From an uncultured Bilophila sp. (lineage in GTDB: Bacteria; Desulfobacterota; Desulfovibrionia; Desulfovibrionales; Desulfovibrionaceae): a DNA stretch of 29,759 bases. Position 1 is the first letter of the stretch, and every line of letters starts with the position of its first letter. The DNA is taken from NCBI GenBank assembly GCA_902373525.1, contig CABKMN010000027.1, forward strand, positions 1 to 29,759, read 5' to 3'. The position numbers were made by a program, and so were the translations under genes. A model generated the notes under the pieces. That model searched no databases, was not told where the DNA came from, and worked only from the letters and a program-made list of their open reading frames with translations. Shown here piece by piece: positions 7,547 to 15,310 of this stretch.

Positions 7547-9646
7547 CTAAGCAAAGTTGGCAACATCAAGCGCCGTACCGTGATCGACCTGAACGGTACC
7601 AACGAGATGAATCTCTTCAGCGTCTCCGCCCTTGCCGGTGACTTCATATACCGAGAAGGTCGTGGCGCCATCGACCACGTTACCAACGAACGCCAACGCG
7701 CTGTCCCCGCTAGCAAGGTACCAGTCGGTGCCCGCAGTACCCGAAGCGGATTTGATGGTATCCTGAAGCTCGTTCACAGTGCCGTTAAATACGAAGGTGG
7801 CACCAGAAAGATGTCCGGACCCATTAGCGGCAGCGTCAGCCAGAGCCGAGAGAGCATCCGCGGCGGAGGCATTATTATCACCCTCAATCAGCTTACTGTA
7901 CGTATACGCACTACTGAAATCAAGCTTGTCACCGCCGCTACCGGCGGTGAAGCCCTTGATGACGTCGGTGTTGTTCCCCGCGTTCGTTTCAAAGACCACA
8001 GTATCAGTTGCCTTGGTCAGCGTGACGGTGTCGGCCTTGTCGCTCAGTTTGATGGTTACCTCAGAACCAGCCTTCAGAGGCGTCGTGCTGCTGAGCATGT
8101 TGAACTGATCGGCACTCAGAGTGAGGTCATACGTTCCTGCATTCGCAGAGCTGACCAGCTTGATCGCTCCGTCGAAGTCGGTCATGGTCGTAAGATCAAC
8201 GGCCTTAGCGGCGCCAGTGCCAGCTCCGGAGATCACGATGTTGTCGATGAGCTCGGCGGACGCGACGAGGTTACCGGAGGTGGTGAGGCCGGAGAGACCA
8301 TCCGCACCATCAATTTTGACGGTGACGGTATCCATGATCGTCAGGTTTTCGTCGGAAATCACGCCACTGGCATTGGCAAGAGCACCGAACTGATCCGAAG
8401 TCATGGTGACGGACTGGACCATGCTGTCGCCAAAGGCAACCTTGTCGCCAGTGATCGGAGCACCGGAGATGTCCATCGTCGCGCCAGCCAGATGCATCAT
8501 GTCGATCTTGGCGATGTCCGCGTCGTCGAGTCCCTTGATGTCGGCGTTGTTCACATCGACATGCACTTTGCCGCCTTCAACATCATCGAGCTGGCTGACC
8601 AGTACCTTGGCGGCAACGTCCGAACCAAGAACCAGTTTGCCGGTAAAGGCGGTGGCGTCGATCAGATCGGCGGCAGCGCTGGACAGGTTTACGGTATCCC
8701 CATCCTTGGCGGAAGCGACGATAGCGGTGCCATTGGCGAAGTCTTTGACGAACTGATCGCCGGTCAGGGTCACTGACTGCCCACCCTTGGCGGACATGTC
8801 CAGAGCTTCTACGCCCGTCAGGGTCACGCCGGACAGATTCACATCTGCATCAGCCTTGATCACGAGGGTATCGGTGTCCTTCCCGCCGTCAATCTCTCCA
8901 GTGTAAGTGTCGCCGCTGGAGAAGATGATCTGGTCGTCGCCGCCCATGGCCGCGATATCCAGGGCCGTTCCGTTCACGAGAATCTTATCGGCAGCGTCGG
9001 TGCCCGTGAAGGTCGAAGCGGTGATCTCACCGGTGTAGACATCGTAGGATTCATCGGCCATGGGGTCCGAGGCGCCAGGAACAGTGATTTCTTCGGCTTT
9101 GGCGTAGGCGGCGGCATGCTGAGCGGCGGTGATGCCGGCTTCCTTGAAAGCTTCCTTCACGTCGTCGGCGGTCCAGTCGGTCCGATCCTGATATTCCGTT
9201 TCGTTCAGCTGAGCGGCCTTAGCTTCATAATAAGCCTGAACGTCGAGAGTTTCGTTCGGGTTCACGCCTTCATCGGTGCCGAACTGAAGGTAATGTTCCC
9301 ACGCGGTGAGGCCAGCGTCGCTGAAGGCTTTCTGCACGTCGGCGGCGGTCCAGTCGTCTTTACCGTCGAAACCGAGGCTGCCGTCTTCGTTTTCGTAGTT
9401 GTTCAGCCAATCCGCTTTGGCGCGCAGATAGAAATTGGCGTCAAAATACGAGTTCGGGGCGACGTTTTCGGCCTTGCCGTAGTCGACGAAGTGCTGGTAG
9501 GGGTCAATACCGTTGCTGATGAAATAGTCTTTCACCGTTCCGGCGTTCCAACTTTCATACTTGTCGGGATCGACAGTTTTGAGCTGGATGGCCTTATTCA
9601 CATAGTAGGCGTCAGCATCAAACCAAGAGGGAGTTTCAATAGCCAT
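7547..9646 (-). CDS. S-layer/RTX-like secreted surface protein, left paralog
   Basis: This 699-residue acidic protein has no N-terminal signal peptide and no cysteine that I can see, both typical of type I secretion substrates. Residues ~7-60, 67-130 and 134-190 are three divergent copies of a module of the form FDAxxYYxxKAxQL ... W ... VKxxFxxxGIxxxxHxxxYGxxExxxPN. Residues ~205-560 are Thr-, Asp- and Gly-rich beta-type sequence with degenerate RTX-like turns (GGDDQIIF, DGGKDTDTLVI). The C-terminus has an RTX-style NTDVIKGFTAG segment and ends in DVANFA, as expected for an uncleaved C-terminal secretion signal. The T1SS operon at 17513-22947 is the likely exporter. It is a full-length paralog of 23777-25846 and shares its leader, Shine-Dalgarno (GGAGGAAG) and 3' block. 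Function as a coat or adhesin is inferred; S-layer formation is not proven. Confidence 0.8.
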   Translation of the reverse strand: MAIETPSWFDADAYYVNKAIQLKTVDPDKYESWNAGTVKDYFISNGIDPYQHFVDYGKAENVAPNSYFDANFYLRAKADWLNNYENEDGSLGFDGKDDWTAADVQKAFSDAGLTAWEHYLQFGTDEGVNPNETLDVQAYYEAKAAQLNETEYQDRTDWTADDVKEAFKEAGITAAQHAAAYAKAEEITVPGASDPMADESYDVYTGEITASTFTGTDAADKILVNGTALDIAAMGGDDQIIFSSGDTYTGEIDGGKDTDTLVIKADADVNLSGVTLTGVEALDMSAKGGQSVTLTGDQFVKDFANGTAIVASAKDGDTVNLSSAAADLIDATAFTGKLVLGSDVAAKVLVSQLDDVEGGKVHVDVNNADIKGLDDADIAKIDMMHLAGATMDISGAPITGDKVAFGDSMVQSVTMTSDQFGALANASGVISDENLTIMDTVTVKIDGADGLSGLTTSGNLVASAELIDNIVISGAGTGAAKAVDLTTMTDFDGAIKLVSSANAGTYDLTLSADQFNMLSSTTPLKAGSEVTIKLSDKADTVTLTKATDTVVFETNAGNNTDVIKGFTAGSGGDKLDFSSAYTYSKLIEGDNNASAADALSALADAAANGSGHLSGATFVFNGTVNELQDTIKSASGTAGTDWYLASGDSALAFVGNVVDGATTFSVYEVTGKGGDAEEIHLVGTVQVDHGTALDVANFA

Positions 9647-9826
9647 AGTAGTCTTCCTCCGAAGAGAGTTGAGGTTGCCCCGAGACCGCCAACATGTCTC
9701 TGACGGGCTTTATCTGAAGCCGCCTCGACGAGACGGAACAGACCGCTGAGTGGTTACATCCAACCAAGAGAAATCACATATTTTTTCCTTAGTTGGATGT
9801 CGCATTAGGGTACACTTCCATGTAAC
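9647..9826 (-). repeat. Leader inverted repeat, left copy
   Basis: The 180 bases before the ATG align without net length change to 23597-23776 in inverted orientation, by eye about nine-tenths identical. Similarity begins abruptly at GTTACA and continues through the start codon into the coding region. The block includes a candidate -10, a stem-loop and the GGAGGAAG Shine-Dalgarno. Upstream of it the two loci are unrelated. Confidence 0.9.
9756..9800 (-). promoter_or_regulatory. Conserved 5' leader stem-loop, left copy
   Basis: In the sense strand, ACATCCAACTAAG pairs with CTTGGTTGGATGT over 13 positions with one G-U pair and a 19-base loop. The right copy has the same stem with its G-U pair at a different position. 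It lies ~110-154 bases before the ATG, close to where transcription would begin if the candidate -10 is used. It may be a 5' mRNA-stabilising hairpin. Confidence 0.6.
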
Positions 9827-9832
9827 TGTCGT
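9804..9832 (-). promoter_or_regulatory. Candidate promoter of the left surface-protein gene
   Basis: The minus strand has CCTAAT (4 of 6 to TATAAT) 17 bases after ACGACA (4 of 6 to TTGACA). The -10 lies inside the leader repeat and the -35 just outside it. At the right paralog the same -10 is present but the -35 slot reads CTAAAC (2 of 6). This is a prediction by eye only. Confidence 0.35.
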
Positions 9833-10436
9833 CACCATACCCCAAAATACAGATGCCTTAAAACTACTCTCTTTTGAGAAAAGCTTCAAGCCATGTTGGG
9901 CATAGAAAAATACGCCCAGAGGGGGAGAGTACTTTCGCCGTTTCCTTCTATGAAAAATCCGGAAGAAATTTTCTTGTGAAGAAAGTATGATACAAAAAAT
10001 TGGACTTCAAAATCCCTTTCCCGGTGTTCGGAAAAATTTTTATACCATAATTCATGTTCGGTTCATCGAGGCAAGCTCGCTGGTCTCTTCCAAAAAAGTT
10101 TTCACGGATGGCTTCGGCTACCCTTCACACTGGAGGAACCTTCTTGTTGGGGACTTTTACACGAAGAGCCACAAAAAGTAAATATTTTTTAACCAACGGA
10201 AAAGATATACAGAATATCTCAGGGTGCTCCTTTTGAGCGTGTTATCTGTCTTCTGGATGAGTATTTTAAAATATATTTTTATTTCAATATGTTAATCGAT
10301 ATATTCGTCATTTTGATTCGATAGCGCCACTTTTTTGTGCATACCGGAATTCCGGTCAAGCAGCTTGCAACTTCTGGTTTTTTTGGATAGCCTTCCCTAC
10401 AGAGTTTTAGGGCCGGTGGTCTTCAGCTTAGTCAAC
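9827..10436. other. AT-rich intergenic region left of the acyltransferase
   Basis: About 600 AT-rich bases lie between the surface-protein leader and the hairpin behind the acyltransferase. Short open frames (for example 64 codons at 9987-10181) have no recognisable product or good ribosome binding site. There is a 14-base perfect palindrome, accggaattccggt, at 10343-10356. No insertion-sequence ends or transposase remnant could be recognised. Confidence 0.5.
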
Positions 10437-10479
10437 AGACGAACCCCCCTGCGGAAAAAATCCGCAGGGGGGTTCGTCT
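10437..10479. terminator. Strong hairpin behind the acyltransferase gene
   Basis: A perfect inverted repeat with 19-base arms (agacgaacccccctgcgga and its complement) surrounds a 5-base A/T loop, only 3 bases beyond the acyltransferase stop. No U-run follows on either strand. It probably ends or protects the minus-strand transcript before the surface-protein leader. Confidence 0.6.
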
Positions 10480-10482
10480 CTG

Positions 10483-11652
10483 TTACGGCAAAAAACGCCG
10501 CAAATCCATTCCCGGTTTTTCGATGTGGCGATAGAGCAGCGTGGAGGTGATGAAAGTCGCACCGAGTGCGGCGGCACTGGCCACGCCTCCCGCAAGGAGA
10601 CGGACCCAAGACGACTCCAGCTTGTCCACGCTCCAGAAGGCAAGCCAATAAAAACTGAAGTGCACAAGATATAGCGAATAGGCGTGTGTGCTCATCCATG
10701 TAAAAAAGTTTCGTACTGGGGCGCACGGGGCAAGACGTGAATTGAGGAAAGGGCTTTGATCAAAAAACGGCAGCAGGGTTGCCATAAGCAGATCGCATAC
10801 GGAAAATCCGATGGTTCTTTGGAAGAATGAGCTGTCCAGTGAACTGATGTCGTCAACACCCAATTGCCATGAAAAAAGGCCTATTCCCAAAAGTGCGGCA
10901 ACAAAAAATACGCATTTCCCCAGTATGGAATATAGTTGTGGGAAGAATTTTTTGCAATATACGATGCCGGCGCCAAAAAAGATGGCGTCAAGTCTGAGGT
11001 GTATCTGTTTTCGGATGTCCGTGTCCCATGTGGAGGCAGAAAGCCATACGGTCGCCATACGCCAAAAAAGGAAAAAGGCGAACACCAGCAAGAGGGAAAA
11101 AAGTAATTCATATTTCAAGGTGGCATAGCGTTGAGGAAGTATCTTGAGCTTATGAAAGAGGCGTGGCAGTAAAAAAAAGACGATCGGAGCCAAGATGTAT
11201 GTCCATTGTTCGATGGAAAGCGTCCAGCTCACGGGGAAAAATTCTGAGGCTCCCTGATTGTAGTTTTGCAAAAAAAAGAAATATTGCCAAATATTGTCTG
11301 GTAAGCCGTTCAGGTTCAAAAAATTGAAACCAACTAGGACAAGCAATACGAAATAATAGGCGGGTAATGTTCTGAACCATCTGCGAAGAAAGAAAATACC
11401 GGTCTTTCTCAAAGAGGGAGCATAAACGTCCCGAAACAATAAGCCTCCGATGAGAAAACCGCTTAAAGTAAAAAAAAGTTCTACTCCCAAAACTCCCAGC
11501 ACAGTGCAGACAGACATGAATTGAAGTGAAACATTTCCCCATATTGCCAATGAAAACAAAAGAGTATGGGCGCAAAGGACAAATAGTATCGCAATGGTGC
11601 GCGCTATATCCAATCCTAAAATTCGTGATGAAGCCGTATTGAATTCTTTCAT
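10483..11652 (-). CDS. Acyltransferase 3 family membrane protein (OafA-like)
   Basis: This 389-residue integral membrane protein has about ten hydrophobic helices and belongs to the acyltransferase 3 family, which O-acetylates surface sugars using cytoplasmic acyl donors. The family N-terminal signature is present: RILGLDIARTIAILFVLCAH, with the conserved R, D and H. It is followed by GVELFFTLSGFLIGGLL and FFLRRWFRTLPAYY. The start at 11652 has a weak Shine-Dalgarno and lies 14 bases after the stop of the serine recombinase, suggesting a shared transcript. The gene is AT-rich compared with the flanking T1SS and housekeeping genes, consistent with transfer. The likely role is acetylating the locus polysaccharide. 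The family call is firm; the substrate is unknown. Confidence 0.85.
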   Translation of the reverse strand: MKEFNTASSRILGLDIARTIAILFVLCAHTLLFSLAIWGNVSLQFMSVCTVLGVLGVELFFTLSGFLIGGLLFRDVYAPSLRKTGIFFLRRWFRTLPAYYFVLLVLVGFNFLNLNGLPDNIWQYFFFLQNYNQGASEFFPVSWTLSIEQWTYILAPIVFFLLPRLFHKLKILPQRYATLKYELLFSLLLVFAFFLFWRMATVWLSASTWDTDIRKQIHLRLDAIFFGAGIVYCKKFFPQLYSILGKCVFFVAALLGIGLFSWQLGVDDISSLDSSFFQRTIGFSVCDLLMATLLPFFDQSPFLNSRLAPCAPVRNFFTWMSTHAYSLYLVHFSFYWLAFWSVDKLESSWVRLLAGGVASAAALGATFITSTLLYRHIEKPGMDLRRFLP

Positions 11653-11666
11653 AAAGATATTTTTTA

Positions 11667-12218
11667 TTACTCAAGCTCTCTCATATTTCTATAGATTGTC
11701 TGCCTCGTCACTCCATATTCCCGCGCAAGCACCGACATTTTTTCTTGCTCCGAGAGGCGCTTCCGAATGAGTTCAATATCTTTGGGGGTCAGAGAGCTCT
11801 TTCTCCCCTTATATTTTCCTTTGTTCTTCGCAAGAGCGATACCTTCACGCTGCCTTTCTCTGATTATGGCACGCTCGAATTCCGCAACAGCACCGATGAT
11901 TTGTAAATGAAGGCGCTGAAATGGATTTTCATCCCCAGAAAAGACAAGATGTTCTTTGTAAAATCGAACAGTAACGCCTCTCCCCGTTAGACACGAAAGA
12001 AGTGAAAGCAAATCTTGGAGATTACGGGCGAGCCTGTCTATGCTGTGCACATGCAGTATATCCCCTTCAGAAAGATATTGTAGGCAACTCAGCAATGCAG
12101 GCCTTCTTGTATCTTTTCCGCTCTGTTTATCTATAAAAATTTTATCAAGCTGAATTTCGTGTAACTGCCGATGTGTATTTTGGTCCAGAGAACTGACCCG
12201 AATATAACCGATATCCAT
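11667..12218 (-). CDS. Serine recombinase (resolvase/invertase family)
   Basis: This 183-residue small serine recombinase is of normal length for Hin/Pin invertases and Tn3-type resolvases. The N-terminal catalytic domain shows YIRVSS with the nucleophile Ser at residue 9, DKQSGKDTRRPAL, the DRLARN motif, and the EFERAIIRERQREGI long helix. A C-terminal helix-turn-helix follows (MSVLAREYGVTRQTIYRNM). The start at 12218 has GAGGT 6 bases upstream; 21 in-frame codons before it lack a good site and family similarity. It is followed after 14 bases by an acyltransferase. An AT-rich palindrome at 12304-12343 lies ~90 bases upstream and could be a target. It sits inside the segment bounded by inverted surface-protein genes, so an invertase role is attractive, but its sites are not identified. 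A plain resolvase relic of a transferred element is equally possible. Confidence 0.9.
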   Translation of the reverse strand: MDIGYIRVSSLDQNTHRQLHEIQLDKIFIDKQSGKDTRRPALLSCLQYLSEGDILHVHSIDRLARNLQDLLSLLSCLTGRGVTVRFYKEHLVFSGDENPFQRLHLQIIGAVAEFERAIIRERQREGIALAKNKGKYKGRKSSLTPKDIELIRKRLSEQEKMSVLAREYGVTRQTIYRNMRELE

Positions 12219-12303
12219 TTCAGACCTCAATAGAACGCAAATAAATGAGTTATCGAACGCTGCACTTACATTTGCGCACACACGGAATCAAATCATTGGC
12301 TCG

Positions 12304-12343
12304 AGGTAAAGTGACATTTTTATAAAAAAATGTCCTTTTACCT
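12304..12343. repeat. AT-rich 18 bp imperfect palindrome upstream of the recombinase
   Basis: The arms aggtaaagtgacattttt and aaaaatgtccttttacct pair with two mismatches around a 4-base loop (ataa). The element overlaps the last codons of the glycosyltransferase gene and precedes the recombinase. There is no external U-run, so a terminator is possible but not typical. A recombinase target or operator is an alternative. Confidence 0.6.
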
Positions 12344-15301
12344 GTTTTTCCAGTCATCTATTTTCTTTTTGAGCAACTTGTTACTTTTTTGGATCAAGTC
12401 TTTATAAACGTCATTACCGATTCCCCATAAAGTCGAAGAGAGTTCTTCTTTATGCCCAATCAGATATGGATGTGTTGTAATGACGCGCAGGCCATTTAAC
12501 GATTCGATAAATCTATCAATAGTATTCTCGACATGATGGTTTCTATCGTCCCAATTTTGCATTTTTTTGCAGAATGATTTCGGATAAATATTTAGTACAG
12601 TACTTACTGTTTTATCCATAGTTATAAATTCAATACCTTTATATGATTCGACTTGTAATATCTGGGCATCACTATGCACATCTGCATTAAGTCCAGAAAA
12701 TATGTCCCATTCTCCTTGTTTGTTTTGTAGATATTCTAAAACAACAGATAGACGCTTGTCCCATCCGGGAAGAAAGTCAACATCGTCTTCACAAACTATT
12801 GCCTGTTCGCAACCGAGATCCAGCAGTCGGCGAAGAATAAATTTGTGGCTCATCCCGCACCCAACCCAGCCAATGGAATGGCGCAAACCGGGGAAATATT
12901 CAAAACCGAACGTGTTATCAGCATCAAATGTATTATGTCGTTCTATAGATTCTGGCAGACCAAGGCACACTCTGGAACCATTGAAAGTAATATTATGGCT
13001 GGCAACGGAATAAAATGTATTAAAATCAATTATATCATGCGCCAATAAAAAACGCATAAAGAAATATTCAAAACGATTCGGCTGCGTTTTCAATTTTTCT
13101 TTATTTTCTTCGAGCTTGGCACTCAATCGATCTGGATCAGATAGCCAGTAATCAATTCGCTCGCACATCGCCGAAATATCACCTATTTCAACGAAATCAA
13201 CAAGGGATTCCAGTTCAGGATATTCTGAACTATCCGTACTTTTTTCTGAAATGACTAGACACCCTTCCGATAGCGCCTCATAGATACGCGTAGTTTCAAG
13301 AAGAGCTCCCTCATAATAATGGATGTTAACAATGATTTTAGTTTGATGCAGAGCAATCTGCATATCATTCCCGAAAAGGTTATTAACAATTTTTATTGGA
13401 TATTTTTCTTGAATGGCATGAAGAAATTTTTGCCGTCGAGGACAATTCGTATCTCCATAAAAAAGAATATCTTTGTCTTTTCTATCAAGGCTATCTTCCT
13501 TTTCAAGGAAGGCAAGTGGAGTATAAAAAACTTGTTTAAAAGAAATACCTGACTTTAACATGAAGTCGATATTCGCAAGAGAATAGTCCAGTATTGCATA
13601 AGCATTTTTTAATCTGCTGAAATAATCTTCGGTAAACCAGCGAGAACTAACGGATTGCTCCATTTGAACAGCTATATACTGTTCAGGCAAAGAACTAAAC
13701 ATTTGTGGGCAAATCACAAAATACGGACCAGAAAAATTATCTGGCACCGGGTATTCAAAAAATATTTCTGAATCAATACCTACTTTTTTCAAATTTTGCT
13801 GAATGAGTTTAGCAACAAAAACACAATGTTGTGTCGTTAAAATGCCAACTAGAGAAGAGCAGCGGAGATTAAAAGTTCCGTTTTTAATGGGCTCCAAAGC
13901 TTGTTGGTTAACAATAGTTTGATATGCTTTATCAAAAGCAGCTTTCCATCCATGGGTAGAGGCGTAGTGTATACCCCGCATGAAGCGTTTAGGAGATGTA
14001 AGAGTTTTTCTTACGAACGTACAATATATTTTTACAGAATGCCGCTTACTCCATACTGCGGGAAATATTCCTCCATAGGTGCGGATGGCGGAAGCTATGC
14101 GGAAGGAAAATTCCCACAAAAAGCTGAATACGCCATAGCGTTTAAAACGATTGGTATCTTTATTGTCGAGAGTTTCTTTGTATAAATTTTTCTTGAAAGA
14201 AAAAGCTGTTATGCCATGATCGGAAATTGCTGCCGGCAACGCACATAAGGCAATGAACAGTTTACTAAAAAAATTACATTTCCTTTGTTTTCCCATCCGC
14301 CTGACAGCATTAGCAAATGATCGTAATGGAGAAGTTAGCTTCATTGACCGCGAATTCAACAGTGCACTTTGCGCTTCTTCGGCACTCTGCGTACGCCTTT
14401 GCTCCATCGCAATGCTTTCGTGGAAAATTTTTTCCTGCAGCTTAAATTCTTCTTGAGACGTTTTGAGTATCTTCTCGAGATCAGCAATCTTTTCGGTTTG
14501 ATTTTTTATGATATCTTTCGATTGTGCCAGTTCTTGTTCCTTTTCATATAGCCATTTTTCCATTCGATCTGATTTCTTATGAAAACCATCTTTTTCAGCA
14601 AGCATAGTTGTGTAATTATCAATAAGAAATGATGAATATGAATTCTGCTGAAATAAAGTTGTTAATATGGGGGATTTCAAAGGCTCTCCACCAGGCTTTC
14701 TCCATACTCCCAATCCATGAGAATGTCGAAAGAGGTGTGTTTCTGAAGAAAGTGAGACGATTTCATCCCACAAGCGATACGCGCCGAATGTTTCCTGATA
14801 TTCATTAACATCATGGAAAAGAATAATCCCCCCCGGTTTTACTTTAGGCAGCCATGTATCGAAGTCATGACGAACTGCATCGTATGTATGGAGGCCATCA
14901 ATATGTAAAATATCAATTGAATTTTCTTTAAAATCATCAATTGCATCATCAAAATACATTCTTTTTAATACTGTGAACTCAGGATAATTATCATCTGTAT
15001 ATTTTTTTACAAGATTATATATACTATCATCGTAAAAACCAGACTGCATATCGCCATTCCAACAGTCGATAGCAACACACTGCGTGGACAATCTATGTTC
15101 CTTAACGGACTGGCAAAAGGAAAAGAAAGAAACTCCACGAAATGTTCCAAGTTCAACGAGCAATTGTGGTTTAAATTCGGCAACCAGCAGTTGTGCGAAG
15201 GCAACATGACCTTTCCAAGGATTGCTCCAAGGAACCTCCTCTTCATATTTGCTTTTGAAAGAAGCATATTCAAGAATATGCCAAGTATTTTGCTCGTTCA
15301 T
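12338..15301 (-). CDS. Methyltransferase / coiled-coil / dual glycosyltransferase protein
   Basis: This 987-residue protein has several modules. Residues ~30-200 are a class I SAM methyltransferase (Methyltransf_24-like): LLVELGTFRGVSFFSF, then AIDCWNGD, DILHIDGLHTYDAVRHDF and PGGIILFHD. Residues ~235-325 are a charged coiled coil. Residues ~480-740 look like a GT-B glycosyltransferase, with YEALSEGCLVIS as the donor-side motif. Residues ~760-950 resemble GT25 LPS transferases: LPESIERHN, GCGMSHKFILRRLLDLG and the acidic VCEDDVDF. It has no signal peptide. The start has an AAGGA Shine-Dalgarno and lies 9 bases after the wzt stop, so wzm, wzt and this gene form an operon. Position behind a Wzt with an extra C-terminal domain suggests a role in finishing or capping the exported chain. 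Module boundaries are by eye. Confidence 0.78.
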   Translation of the reverse strand: MNEQNTWHILEYASFKSKYEEEVPWSNPWKGHVAFAQLLVAEFKPQLLVELGTFRGVSFFSFCQSVKEHRLSTQCVAIDCWNGDMQSGFYDDSIYNLVKKYTDDNYPEFTVLKRMYFDDAIDDFKENSIDILHIDGLHTYDAVRHDFDTWLPKVKPGGIILFHDVNEYQETFGAYRLWDEIVSLSSETHLFRHSHGLGVWRKPGGEPLKSPILTTLFQQNSYSSFLIDNYTTMLAEKDGFHKKSDRMEKWLYEKEQELAQSKDIIKNQTEKIADLEKILKTSQEEFKLQEKIFHESIAMEQRRTQSAEEAQSALLNSRSMKLTSPLRSFANAVRRMGKQRKCNFFSKLFIALCALPAAISDHGITAFSFKKNLYKETLDNKDTNRFKRYGVFSFLWEFSFRIASAIRTYGGIFPAVWSKRHSVKIYCTFVRKTLTSPKRFMRGIHYASTHGWKAAFDKAYQTIVNQQALEPIKNGTFNLRCSSLVGILTTQHCVFVAKLIQQNLKKVGIDSEIFFEYPVPDNFSGPYFVICPQMFSSLPEQYIAVQMEQSVSSRWFTEDYFSRLKNAYAILDYSLANIDFMLKSGISFKQVFYTPLAFLEKEDSLDRKDKDILFYGDTNCPRRQKFLHAIQEKYPIKIVNNLFGNDMQIALHQTKIIVNIHYYEGALLETTRIYEALSEGCLVISEKSTDSSEYPELESLVDFVEIGDISAMCERIDYWLSDPDRLSAKLEENKEKLKTQPNRFEYFFMRFLLAHDIIDFNTFYSVASHNITFNGSRVCLGLPESIERHNTFDADNTFGFEYFPGLRHSIGWVGCGMSHKFILRRLLDLGCEQAIVCEDDVDFLPGWDKRLSVVLEYLQNKQGEWDIFSGLNADVHSDAQILQVESYKGIEFITMDKTVSTVLNIYPKSFCKKMQNWDDRNHHVENTIDRFIESLNGLRVITTHPYLIGHKEELSSTLWGIGNDVYKDLIQKSNKLLKKKIDDWKNR

Positions 15302-15310
15302 AGTATATCC

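Noticed and set aside
7163..8776. 537-codon open frame on the plus strand
   Set aside because: It crosses the terminator and runs antisense to the left surface-protein gene. It is a composition shadow.
9987..10236. Two short plus-strand open frames in the AT-rich gap
   Set aside because: They overlap each other, lack good ribosome binding sites and resemble no transposase or small protein I know.
12304..12343. Standard intrinsic terminator for the large transferase gene
   Set aside because: The palindrome has no following U-run and a largely A-T stem, so I left it as an unassigned repeat.
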